Assembly: GCA_031002005.1 (NCBI GenBank)
Contig: JARYHS010008074.1
Coordinates: forward strand, 277,947,930-278,011,929
Direction of reading: 5' to 3'
DNA length: 64,000 bases
Source of the DNA: Vandiemenella viatica
Taxonomy: Eukaryota > Arthropoda > Insecta > Orthoptera > Morabidae
Below the pieces are notes generated by a model. That model was not told the DNA's origin and did not search any database. It saw nothing but the letters and a program-made list of their open reading frames with translations. A program made the position numbers and the translations under genes. Below, piece after piece: positions 32,700 to 43,397 of this stretch (the stretch's first letter is position 1; each line of letters starts with the position of its first letter).

Positions 32700-33700
32700 T
32701 TCGTAAATCGCGTTCAAGGAAAAATTATCTTAAATTTATCAGCTTTAGAACATCACATCAAAATAGAATATACAGTATTCTATCCGCGATATCACAGGCT
32801 ATATATTAACAGAAACTTAATATAAATCAGAACAGTAGCTATTTCATGAATCGCATTCAACAAAAATGTCTTAAATTTCTCATTTTTAGACGTCAATTCC
32901 AAATTTTACCTGTGAGACCACGGAATGTACATTAATCTAAACCCCATCAAAATTAGACCAGCATTTGGCATGAATCACGTTCAATAAAAAATTAAAGTTT
33001 ATCATTTTTTTCGATGTCATATCAAAATGAAGCATACTACGTTTCACCCGCGTGACGATGGGCTGTATATTAATCAAAACTTCATCAAAATCCAACCAGT
33101 ATTGTTTTGTGAGTCGCATTCAACCGAAAATGATACTATTTTGTAAATTTCTCTGTTTTACATCTATAAGAAATACATCCTACTTTAACCGTGTCGCCAC
33201 GTGCTGAAAATTAATTGAAACCTCATAAAAATCCGACTAGCTGGTTTTTCGTGAATCGCGTTCAGCAAAGAATCATCTTAAATCTACCATTTTACGATTC
33301 TATATAAAACTGAAACATACTTTAATCATGGGACCAAGGGCTATAACTTAATCGAAACCACATCTATATATATTTACGTGAATAGCATTCTACAAAAATT
33401 ATTCTTATTTTTTTTTTTTTGGACGTCACATCGAAATGGATTGTATCCTAATCTACTCTCAGGATCACATGCCATACATTAATAACATTCGAACAAGGAG
33501 TTTTTGGATGAATCACGTTCAATGGAAAACACACAACTTTTTCTAAAAAAAAAAAAAAAAAAAAAAAAATCTCATTTATTCCAGATCACTTCAAGGTGAA
33601 ACATACTTTACCCGCAAGATCATGAGCTGCACATTAAACGAATACCAGTTAAACTCTAATCAATAGTTTTTGTATTTATCCCGTTCATCCAAACGCAGAC
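32700..33700. repeat. Degenerate satellite-like array, about eight copies of roughly 138 bp
   Basis: The phrase 'tgaatcgcgttcaac' or a variant starts units near 32704, 32846, 32971, 33110, 33252, 33379, 33509 and 33674. Each unit continues 'atcttaaatttctcattt', 'gacgtcatatcaaaatgaaa', 'catactttacccgcg' and 'ctgtatattaatcaaaac'. Unit spacing is 125-165 bases, with A or T runs expanded in some copies. It is noncoding and lies in the lectin intron about 1.3 kb upstream of the lectin-domain exon. Confidence 0.8.
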
Positions 33701-34992
33701 AGATACATTTTTTTTTAATTAAGTTGATTCCTTCATTGTACCCTATAAATAGCACCCAAATATATATTTTTTATTTCTCAAATGTAAATACTTATTCCTG
33801 GTTACAGTTTTATTATAAGTAAAGATCCTGAATTAATATTTAGTTTTACTATAATTGTTTTGCATCTACAATCTATATCAATAAAAATAAAACTGTTACT
33901 TGTTTCAGACAGCCTCGATGACTCGGAATACCAGTGGTGTTTAGTTCAGTCGACAGGCTGGTCACTATGTAGCTGCGCTCTGCCGAAACCTTTACTCATC
34001 TCACTAAAGGCAACTCACACTCACGCTCCCATATGAAAGTACCTAATAATAATAATAAAGCTTACCTTTCTGGGATATAGGATCTTAAGTGCCTACGAAC
34101 AAACTTGCGGTTAACGTGCCTTCAACAAGGTAGTACTTTTTTCTCTTTTGCAGAAAGTTAGCTTCTCAACTAGATGTTTTTGCTAATAATATTTTAAACT
34201 TCCCAGAAAATGTAATTTTTACAAGTACAAGGAACATTCTGATATGAGATCTTGCTACATACTCTCCACGTTCGACCAAAGAGACCTTGAAGTTTACTAA
34301 GAACTATTTACATTAAAGGGTGATCGTCGATGATACATATGAAACACAATTGACAACTTCTTATGGATTACTTGTAATAAGTCATGCCATTTTTCTGAGG
34401 AAGCTAGCGGCTACCCAAAACTATTGGTTTGCCTGAGAATTTATTGGTGCCTGATACCAATTATTGCTTCTTCAGAAAGACGTACGACAAGGAAATCGCA
34501 TCGGGTACTGTATATCAGCCATACTGACGACGACTTTTCATGGTTTCCCATAATCATCCATGCAATTTTTGGACGAATACACAACCTTCTCCTTCAAAGT
34601 AAATGATTCTCAAACAAAATAACGAAAAGCTAATATTATTGCAAAAGCATAGCAACATTCATTTCCCTTCATTCCTTAACATACGGTATATCGTTCTTAA
34701 TGACTGGAGCCGTTGTCATAAACTCCATAAATTTCAATGTCGATGTAATTTTTTGATTTCTCAATAGTTGTCAATACTAGCTCATTGACTGTAAAATTAT
34801 AACCGATTGGGTATGTTAGAAGGTGATCAGGAGTCCAGCTAATCTAGTATCCAATCACTCCAATCCACCCGTGTGAACGCCTGGTACTTGGGACATCACG
34901 GCAGTCTTCTGATGTTGGATGAGTTGCCTGGCAGCAGGCGCTTCACAACGCACTCGTAACGGTTGCAAGCTCTTTTGGCGTATGTGTTGCAG
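33701..34992. other. Lectin intron, no secure feature
   Basis: An acceptor-like 'cttgtttcag' at about 33908 is followed by about 40 open codons in phase 1, but they lack a hydrophobic core, a donor and family resemblance, so they are not called. A TAA-type triplet run lies near 34047. Confidence 0.4.
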
Positions 34993-35247
34993 TACCTCCG
35001 GCGAGAGCGTCTCCCGGTTACGAGATGTGGCCTGGCTTGGGTTACTACAAGTTCCACCCCGAGATGCACACCTTCGACGACGCCGCACGGACGTGTACAG
35101 AGGAAGGAGCCCATCTGGCTGTGCTCAACTCGGACGCCGAGGCGGCCGTCGCCAAACAGCTGTTCGCACGGCACCCCAAGGCTGGAGACTGGGCCTTCCT
35201 CGGCTTCCACGACAAGCTCAACGAGGGGCAGTACGTCACGATCTTTG
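34993..35247 (+). CDS. C-type lectin gene, central carbohydrate-recognition exon
   Basis: The acceptor TATGTGTTGCAG ends at 34992 and the donor G|GTGAGC starts at 35248. The 255-base exon enters and leaves in phase 1. It encodes P-P-A-R-A-S-P-G-Y-E, then G-L-G-Y-Y-K-F-H (start of the C-type lectin domain), A-A-R-T-C-T-E-E-G-A-H-L-A (first conserved Cys and helix 1), L-N-S-D-A-E-A helix 2, and W-A-F-L-G-F-H-D, the W-I-G-L core. It ends Y-V-T-I-F and a split Gly codon. G+C is far above the flanks. The family consists of secreted pattern-recognition lectins; cockroach members bind lipopolysaccharide and sugars in hemolymph. That function is inferred here, not shown. Confidence 0.9.
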
Positions 35248-37530
35248 GTGAGCACCTTCGTCTGTGAGTTCGTCGGTGGGATCAAATTTATACATCACAA
35301 AATTATCTACACTGGTGGAAGCGCATATAGACTTCTCCATTTTCAGGCGCTCTGCATATATTTCTGATCGTCTCTTAATGCATGCAGAAAGTAGATCTCA
35401 GGTTACTGATCTTGATTTCTTTCTAGTTGTGATCTTCTGTTGTTGCCGATATCTGAAGAATTTGATTGAGATAATTTATTTCTTCTTTTACCTCAAGGAA
35501 GTTTTCACTTACTCTTTGATCAGAAAATGGAGTAGAAGATTGTTTACAGCAGCACATGCTTAAGACATTTCTTTAGTTTATTCTTTTTCGCACTGAATGG
35601 AAAGAACAGGCAAATAATAATAATAATAAACTGTACCACTAAGGTGGGAGTGATGGACCTTGAGGAACCAGGAAAAACAAGATCCTCTACCAGCCTTCAT
35701 AAAATGATACTAGTGAGTAAGAAATTAATCAAGACCTTTTATGTAAAATATTTTCAATCATTAAATTGTTGTTTCAATGCAAAGGACAGTATACTCCTCT
35801 AGTAGCACTAGCATGATTTGAAGATAGTTTTTAGCCCCTTTTATAATAAGTTTTTATTTTTGTAGTTAATAGCCTCGTTCCACACTAGTGCTACCATGCT
35901 CATATGTATCCGAACGACCTGAATTGCTCATCTTTAAATTTCCTCCTGGGAATTATTCAACCCTTTATAGACAACTGCAAAGACAGTCCTATACCCTGTA
36001 GGTGTACAGTCACGCGACTGTCAAAAATTGTCACTTATTCGACTCACATAAAACTTAATACATTTCAGTTTATTCGTTTTATAAATTTAATCAGTGATTA
36101 CAGTAAGGCAATAAATGTATTATTCAGGCATGAAATGAGTTCATGTCTACTTTTATAAATACATTTGAGATTTATTTAGTGACAATACGTAGTAAAAAAG
36201 TCACTGCTTTCAAACAAACTGTTAATTTTGAACAACAGGTAGGACAAAAATCAATTTAGCTTTTACACTGATCTTCAAGAACATAAAATAACCATAAATT
36301 TAAGACGAAACGTGATGTTTTTACTGGATTAAAATTTTTGGAAACGATACAGTCATCAGAAGTAGCTGTCTGCTACGTAGCACATAACACATTTACAAAA
36401 TTGATTACTTTAGCTGTATAAAATCTTCTAAGGCTTTCCACCGAGGTAGCGCGTCAATGTAGGGCGACGTTTAGAAGCCTGCCTCCGGTTCCATCTTCCG
36501 GCGAAGATGGAGCCGGGGGCAGGCTACATTGACGCGCTACCTCGGTGGAAAGCCTTAGAAGATTTTGTACAACTGACACACCGAGAAAGCTTACATTCGT
36601 TCATGATTACTGTAGCATTAATTTCACGAATCTGCTTATCCTAACATTCTGCTATCTGGTTCTACTTATTAGTCTGTTTCTGAACATACAAAATGTAAAA
36701 AAAAAACAGTAAATAATGAATTATTAAACCAGTGTTGTTGGTAGCATGAGGCTGAATCAGGTATGCCTTGGTAAAAAATTTAAAGGAACTTTGTAAATAA
36801 TTTTTAGCGTAAAAAAACGGATTTTCTTTCACTACAATTAAGAAAAGCTCCTTACAACACTGAACATTCCTGTTTTATTTTTAAAAAATAAGAAAAAGTA
36901 GTCACAAAAAGGAAATTTTGAGTCCAGCTTTTTCAGTATTAGAGGATTCATTAGTGAATATGGCAAAATGTTACACATTGAAATTCCGTATTTAGCTGCG
37001 GAAGTAAAGGTCAAAGGTTTATCAAAAAATGATTGACTGGAAACTTAAGTAATTAACAATATTCTGCGGCTATTGGTAGTTGCGAGTGAAGTCAGTGATT
37101 TATATCGTGTATTATTTTTTACTTTTGGCATCAAGTTATTCTTGCAGTCAACCTCTTAGCCTGATCTAATGCTAATATTACCCTGACTCCTCCCGCCGGT
37201 AGATGGTGAAAAATTATCTCTGAACTAAAAAAATAAAACTGTAATCCGGAGCAAAAGATAAAAAAAAGGAAACCAAACATCAATAGTGGATGGCAGAAAT
37301 TCCACGAGTTGATTCTTACGCCTAATTTAATGATATACAGCTCACTTTTTTTTTTAACGTGTACGTGTTGCTTATGAAATTTAATGCTCCAAGGAAGTAA
37401 CTGGACAGTTCTGCAACGCGGAAAAATGTTGCCAAGAAAGTGGTTATGAGCTGGTAAGTCTCTAACTCTGTGGGTCGTTCAGATTGGTGGATGTCGAGCA
37501 GGAAGGTTAGGGGCAAACTGCAATGAATCT
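35248..37530. other. Last lectin intron, 5' part
   Basis: AT-rich. Holds an (AAT)n run at 35610-35630 and the long hairpin at 36420-36566. No other gene or element was recognised. Confidence 0.5.
36420..36566. repeat. Long two-part hairpin (43-bp perfect outer stem, 22-bp inner stem)
   Basis: Outer arms 36420-36462 and 36524-36566 are exact reverse complements and extend imperfectly about 8 bases further out. Inner arms 36477-36498 and 36503-36524 pair with two mismatches around a 4-base loop (cggc). A 14-base asymmetric bulge (36463-36476) lies on the left side only. It lies in the last lectin intron. Confidence 0.9.
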
Positions 37531-37535
37531 TTATA

Positions 37536-38816
37536 TAGCATGGTTAAGGACTACTTTATGGATAGAGTCATCAGAGGGGCAAATAACTCTGAAGATTGGA
37601 AAAAGAAAATAACAAAGGGATGCCGGCAAGGCTCGATTTGTGGTCCCTTCTTTTGGAACGTAGTCCTAGATGAATTGTTGGAAGAGTCTGAGGGCCAGCC
37701 GTGGGACATAATAGCCTACGCAGACGATATAGTGGTGGTCGTACAGGGTAAAAGCCGACGACAAAGTGAAATCCTGTCAGTTCAGGCACTAGCCCTGATA
37801 ATACAATGGCTAAAGAAACATCGAATGAGCTTCTAGATTCTGAAGACTCAGGCCATCTTCCTTCAAGGTGGCCTTGATGCAGAGAGACAACCAACAATTA
37901 GACTCTCTGGGAATAAAATAAAGTTTGTTATGCAAGTACATTATCTCGGGGTCGTACTAGATGACACAAGGTCATTTCTCCCTCACTTGAGGACAATAAG
38001 AGATAGGATGTCTACAGCCGATGCAAGTCTGTTACGAGTGACAAGAAAGGACTTGCGCCTAAATCGTGGCGTAGTTAACTTGATGTACAAAGCAATTTGT
38101 GTCCCAATTGCTACGTACCGAGCGGCAGTGCGGGGCGCGAAAGGCAGCAAGCGCCCACTAGCGTAGATTACTGCTCTCGATTCAAATGAAATACTTACTT
38201 ATGATGGGGAGGGCATGCCGAACAGTTTCAAATAATGCTCTTAAAAATCTTACGAGCTGCATGCCACTGGATTTTGAAGTAATAAAAAGGGCACCACACT
38301 ACCATATTTGACGAGGTGAGAAATTTCAGGTTTTCGTACTAAGGGCACAGACCCGGTAAGGGGAAGTGCCCCTTTCAGGAACTGGCAAAGACAACTGGCA
38401 AGAAGACTCGATTCCCGACTGCGTGAAGCCTGGCAAGCAAGATGGGAACAGGAAGAAACTGGAAGGCACACATACCAGTGGATAGAGTCCACAAGCTGTG
38501 GGGTAGCTATCCAGTTACGTACCTCGTTACAGGCCATGGCTTATAAAGTGTATTGTTCCAGAGAGGGATCGAATCGCTGTATGACCGCTGCCACTGCGGA
38601 CAGATAGAGGATGCGGACCACATCATAAGGGAATGCCCTCAATACGCCGAAGCAAGAAGGCAGCTACACGCAACACTGGACCTTGCAGCCGAAGATTGGA
38701 GGAAACGACTCCTCGGAAGCATCGAGGCTTTTCAGGCTTTCTCGGAACTTTCACAAGCTGCCTTCCACATCCGGGAAGTGGAAAGAATGAGAAGTGAGTT
38801 CAAAGCTCCAGAATAA
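37536..38816 (+). pseudogene. R1-clade LINE ORF2, reverse transcriptase to C-terminal zinc knuckle
   Basis: Starts V-K-D-Y-F-M-D-R-V and has G-C-R-Q-G-S-I-C-G-P and the catalytic A-Y-A-D-D-I-V-V-V-V at about 37717. H-Y-L-G-V-V-L-D-D follows at about 37942. The C-terminal C-H-C-G-Q-I-E-D-A-D-H-I-I-R-E-C (about 38590) is the zinc-knuckle typical of R1-type elements. A stop at 37834-37836, another at 38164-38166, and frameshifts between 38166 and 38553 inactivate it. It is 5'-truncated ahead of the palm and lies in sense in the last lectin intron. Non-coding 3' sequence follows to about 39240. Confidence 0.85.
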
Positions 38817-39239
38817 ACTCTTTAATAGATCACTCATATCACCACATCAAGTTTCCAGAGAACTCCTACAACCACAACACAAGTCAGGATGCAAGTATCA
38901 TACACGAAGAAGAAACGGGTCCAGATTACAATCAACTTAGACAAAGGAATACAGGACAGAAGACATTCGCTGAAGAAGAAGAACCAATACTCTCTCCTAT
39001 ATCCTGAACAGGAGAATCGACGGAGCCAGAGGATTACTGCATACTTACTCTCCCATCTCCTGAAACAGGCGAATCGATGGAGCCAATGGATTCCGGTATC
39101 ATCATCAGCTGGTACGAAACCCACGCAATTGGGGCTCAGTAATGTACGACCACTCCAGATGGTCCAGGGGGCACTAGGCCACCTGTGTCTTTCAGTGCAT
39201 TATAACGGACGTCAATATGGTAGGGGATTTGTCTTCGAC

Positions 39240-40140
39240 CCCATGACTTAACAGCATCGCCACCACGAGGTTCCCCGTGAGCACCCGCAAGGGTGGCTAA
39301 AGACGTTTCTTCCGAGAGTCCGTACCCCCCCCTCCAACGGATATGGCGGAGGAGGCGGGTGATTCTTCTGAGTTCCACTGCCGAGGAGGGGGTGGCTGCT
39401 GGGTGGCAAAGTAGTTCTGGTATGGTTCTTGAGGGGTTAGTGGGTTCTGCTCGGGTATCCCCGATGAGGAATCCTAGCGCTGATGAGGCGGCCAGGGATG
39501 AGGCGCAAGCTGATCCTACTAACGACATGTCTCTCCTCTCATCTTGTTGCCAAAATATAACCTCTATATATGTGAAGTTCTGTAGCACATGGGTCCTAGA
39601 TCCGAGCGGGGCAACACCGCTTTTAATGTTTATGCTCGTGCGCTGCGACGGTGACTGCGAAGCTCGACTGGAGGGTGGGATCCTATGCATATCGGTAAGC
39701 AAATGGCAGTCGACGTGTAGGGCAGCACACTCTAGACGGGTGTTTATGTGGCCAACTGGGCCTCAGGGGTGCGGATGGGGACGGGCGACTGCAGGGACTA
39801 GCAGAAAAGGCTCGCTATACGAACAGGTTTTGAAGGGTCTTCGACCTGGCTCGTGGCGGCGCTGCCTCCATGTCGATTCCCGTTGGCACCCTTAGGGTGG
39901 CGAAAAGCGTAATGCTTCAACATCCCTACTGAAGTGGTGGCAACCCTACCACGACGGCGGGTGATTCTGAAGAATCCAATCCCAAGGGGGGGGGGGGGGG
40001 GAGGGTAGCGAAATAGTCAGGTGGGTGGTGTGGTCGGGGTTGCAAGTGAAGGGCTTCGGTCCAGGTATTGATAGTGCCTCAACCAGGTCGGTGGACCAAA
40101 CATCAGTACTCATGTCTCTCCTCTCAGCACCTTCTGATAG
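39240..40140 (+). repeat. GC-rich duplicated units next to the R1-type LINE
   Basis: Two related units of about 0.6 kb. Unit 1 has 'gcacccgcaagggtggc' (39278), 'ggcgggtgattct' (39354) and 'catgtctctcctctca' (39526). Unit 2 has 'gcacccttagggtggc' (39887), 'ggcgggtgattct' (39956) and 'catgtctctcctctca' (40111). Poly-C and G17 runs separate them. R1-type elements often have repeated GC-rich 5' UTRs, so this may be the 5' region of a second copy in tandem. A 200-codon open frame at 39293-39895 does not resemble any protein and is probably incidental. Confidence 0.5.
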
Positions 40141-40341
40141 CACTTTGCTTTCTCACATTGTGGTAGGGGTAGTAGTTGTTAGAAATTTTGTAACTTTTAA
40201 ACTGGCTGACTTTATCACTGTAAAACTTCACCCATATTAATTTGCAGGTTTCTTTATGCAGTCATTATGTAGATACCCAGGAAATGCAATTCTCTGTGGC
40301 CAGAATGGTGTTACTAGTGTACTGTGCCTTGGTGTTGTCAG

Positions 40342-40508
40342 GAGAGCCGCTGTCTGAGAGTGGTTTCTACAAGTGGGCTGGCGGCCAGCCGGACAATGCG
40401 GGAGGAAATCCAGGCGAGGACTGCGGCAGTATGCATCGTTCAGGAGGACTCAACGACCTGCCCTGCAAGAACTTCAAGGCTGCCTTCCTCTGCGAGCAGG
40501 AGCTCTGA
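40342..40508 (+). CDS. C-type lectin gene, terminal exon
   Basis: The acceptor TTGGTGTTGTCAG ends at 40341; phase 1 entry completes the Gly codon begun at 35247. The exon reads E-P-L-S-E-S-G-F-Y-K-W and then G-G-Q-P-D-N. The Q-P-D triad usually goes with galactose-type specificity. Further along are G-E-D-C-G, L-N-D-L-P-C (in place of W-N-D) and A-A-F-L-C-E before TGA at 40506-40508. With the Cys of the previous exon this gives the canonical four-Cys pattern. The three exons together total 447 bases, an uninterrupted 148-codon frame. Residues needed for the calcium site 2 (QPD plus ND) are present, so sugar binding is plausible. Confidence 0.9.
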
Positions 40509-40725
40509 ATAAACAAAGCTGCGTGTGCGTTCTAATTGCAAGCAAAGATAAAACGTATTTACCCCATTATATCTCACAAAACTGTAGATGCACGAGAAAA
40601 AGAGAAATTGTACTATTTCTTTAATGTTTTAATATTACTTCTTTTTGGATATATAGTAGTATACTGCGACACGTATAAATACATTTTCTTATTTCGTCTA
40701 TAAATCTGTCAGTATCAAATACTCA

Positions 40726-40731
40726 AATAAA
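40726..40731 (+). terminator. Polyadenylation signal of the lectin gene
   Basis: AATAAA 218 bases after the stop. Another AATAAA overlaps the stop codon (40508-40513), which is closer than usual but possible. Confidence 0.5.
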
Positions 40732-41314
40732 GTATTGGTACGAAAATAAATTATCTCTTATGAAGTGTGACAGCAACATCCAACTTCAGCTGCCTTGAGT
40801 CGTTAACACTTTGGCAGAAAAATTACCTCAAGAATTTCTTCAATACTAACTATTAAACATGACAGTTGGTGATTGTTCTAAACAACAGGCAGAAAGCAAG
40901 TCATTTCCATTTATAAGATAGGAATGAAGTAGAACAGCTATTTACAGTGTTTCTTTCTACAAACAGGATCGTGTGTTCATAATATTTAGAAAAAAATTCT
41001 CTGACTATTAGTCTGTCCGGATGTTTTAAAATTGTGCATGTCAATTTAAAAAAAAAGTAATATGACGGCAAACAAACACGTAGTGGCTTATGTCTTAACA
41101 ATGATGTCTTTATATAATAGGTATAGGATGTAATTATAAAGATTCTGGACACGTCAGAGTATACAGGGATCTGCATTTAATCACACAATTTGATCGTATC
41201 AACTAAGATGGTTTGAGGAACAGAATCCTAGTGGTGGTGCTGTAAAATTTATTTGCTCGCATGAAGTGTGGTGTGTGATAATGTTCACTGTCACAATTTG
41301 TTTGCAAAGTTATA
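40732..41314. other. No feature recognised
   Basis: AT-rich DNA after the lectin gene without coding or repeat signals. Confidence 0.4.
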
Positions 41315-41910
41315 TTTAATTTAATTGCGATGGAGCGCACGCTACGGTGACAATTTCCCTACACACCCATTTTCTCCCCTTTCCTCTATCCACCTACTTT
41401 TGCCCTCTACAAATTTCAACTTTACATTGTTTCAACTTTTTTGGTAAATTAGTCATCAATTCTCTTGTAATTTATTCCATTCCCTAACCTCCTTACCTAC
41501 GAAAAGAAATCTTCCCACACACTCGTGCCTGAAATCGAGTGCTATTTTTTTTTATCTGCTTAACGTCTCTCTAACAGCAAGGTCTTTAGAGACGGGAAAG
41601 GATGGGGGGCAAGGAATGGGAAGGAATTCGGCCATGGCCTTTTGAAGGAAGCATCCCGGTATTTGCCTGGAGTGATTTTGGAAACCATGGAAAACCAAAA
41701 TCTGGATGCCTGGACGGTGATTCCAACCGCCGTCCTCCAGAATGCGAGACCAGAACGTCGAGTGCTAGTTTGTGGTCATGGTCATCTTTTCCCTTCCATG
41801 GATTTCTCTTAATCTTTTACCTTATACCAATATTTTTCCACGCCTCATCACTAATATACGCCTTGTACACTCACTTTCATCATCCTTTTAATTTATTTAT
41901 ATTGTTGTGC
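41315..41910 (-). mobile_element. CR1-group LINE 3'-end fragment, carrying a SINE-1
   Basis: Same 3' end as at 17790, in antisense: 'tttaatttaattgcgatgga', 'cttacctacgaaaag' and 'gcctgaaatcgagtgcta', then the SINE, then continuation with 'gtggtcatggtcatctttt'. Truncated at about 41910. Confidence 0.75.
41545..41757 (-). mobile_element. SINE-1, 5'-truncated, with 10-bp target duplication
   Basis: Reverse complement of SINE-1 from 'cgttctgg' (just inside the A box) to a short T9 tail. Flanked by tcgagtgcta at 41535-41544 and 41758-41767, a perfect 10-bp duplication made when it inserted into the LINE fragment. The missing first 15 or so bases of the A box imply it cannot be transcribed by pol III on its own. 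Confidence 0.9.
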
Positions 41911-42400
41911 TTATTAGTTGTTCGTAGTTTACAAGCTATGTCACCTTTGTATGACAGAACGCTGATGAATTGTTACACATATGAAACCAGCTGACGCAGC
42001 CTGCGTTGAATCCAGTACGGCAGCTTTACTCTAAAGTCACTGTTTAATGCTCTTTATAGATCATTTTAGTTAATTTTGGTTCATGCTGACATCGGTTGCC
42101 AATTTATTGGTGGTGCATGAGAGTTTTATTATACGTTGCAATGTAAATTTTTAAAACTGATGTCACGTTCTGTCTCAACTTTCTTCATAATTGAGTAGTC
42201 ATTTAGCATACTAGCATGTATGGTATTGCATATATATTTTATGAGCTAAGATTTATTTTAATTGGTTGTATGCTAGTTTCTTTACTATCATTAATTTTTT
42301 ATTCTTAAGAACTGAAAACAAATAGAGCGTGACTCATAGATAATTGCAAAACATGAAGCTACATATCCTGATATCCAGATTGGTATCCATTTCTCTATTA
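41911..42400. other. No feature recognised
   Basis: AT-rich DNA between the LINE fragment and the hAT-Charlie-like element. Confidence 0.4.
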
Positions 42401-43397
42401 CAGTGTTTCTCAACTTATGGCCCACGGACCACTCGTGGCAAAGCGAAGATGGTTCCGGTGATCCACAGGAAGTATATTATAAATTTAGGTACCTTATTCG
42501 AACTGTATAAGGCTATAGGCGAGTATATGGAATTTGCCCAACTCTTAAAAATCCACGAATATTTCAGTGACCAGGCAAAAATCTGGTGTTTGCAGTATGA
42601 GGATAGGACGGCTTTGTTCCTACAATAGTCAATTCACTTCTAGTTGGCATGAAAAATAGCGCCGTTCGTCTAAGGATTGAGTAAATGACCGTATTATGAG
42701 GGTCTTGTAGTAGGTATGAGGGACCGCAGTACATGGTAGGGTTGGTAACATAAGAGTGGTGAAGTAAACAAAAATAAAAGGTGTAATGAATTGTGTCTTT
42801 TATTTTATTTTGTGCATGTAATTCGGTTATCCGAGTTCCGATTATTCGAGCAGCCGGGTTAACCGAGGCAAATTTTTGAAATATGATAGGGAGCTTTTAT
42901 GAAGATATGGAATATTTTCCAACTGGAGTGTGTACGATATTAAGTTTGGTACTGTAGCACAGAATACAATTAAAGACGTTTTTGGCAAGTTATCGTAATT
43001 AATGTACAAAAAACAACTTTATTGCTTCACAAATTAGTTTTAAACCATAAATAAATTGTATTATTTCAGTTTCAATACGTTTTTTGATTCATTGTAACCT
43101 CTTTCCTTGACCTCCGGCTATCCAAGATTTTCGTTATCCGAGGTGGTCCCGGTCCCGTTTACCTCGGATAATCGGACTTCTACTGTACTTCATTTTCAGT
43201 TTCGTAATTATTATTTTTTTCCGTAGGGATTCAAAACATGCTTTTAGAATTATTATGTTTTAATGGTACAATGAAATATATCCCAGATGTCAATAACATA
43301 CATCTGGATTAAACCTAGGCCAGTATAATTTATTGATCCGCAGCATTATTTTTGACAACTTACTGGTCCTCGGGTCGAAAAAGGTTGAGAAACGCTG
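42401..43397. mobile_element. hAT (Charlie-like) nonautonomous element
   Basis: Left end 'cagtgtttctcaact' and, on the other strand, right end 'cagcgtttctcaacct' are the classic Charlie-group termini. Flanking 8-mers ctctatta and ttctattg agree at six of eight positions. A pogo-like element is nested at about 42815-43193. No transposase remains; a 94-codon open frame at the left end is probably incidental. Confidence 0.75.
42815..43193. mobile_element. pogo/Tigger-like MITE nested in the hAT element
   Basis: The right end on the minus strand reads 'cagtagaagtccgattatcc', followed outside by TA. The left side has the related but decayed 'ttcggttatccgagttccga' and 'ccgggttaaccgaggcaaat'. The exact left terminus is not clear. 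Confidence 0.5.

Noticed and set aside
32700..33700. CRISPR-like array
   Set aside because: Units are diverged over their whole length with no constant repeat and unique spacers; the genome is eukaryotic.
33909..34036. Acceptor-like site followed by about 40 open codons in phase 1, as a candidate lectin exon 2
   Set aside because: No donor before the stop, no hydrophobic core, and no resemblance to lectin N-terminal segments.
34855..35285. Several overlapping open frames on both strands over the lectin exon
   Set aside because: They are shadows of the GC-rich exon at 34993-35247, which has splice signals and lectin motifs in one frame only.
39293..39895. 200-codon open frame on the + strand
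   Set aside because: Lies in GC-rich repeated units where stops are rare; the peptide lacks any domain and the repeat units do not align in one frame.
42344..42628. 94-codon frame at the left end of the hAT element
   Set aside because: It starts outside the element and crosses its terminus; no transposase motif.
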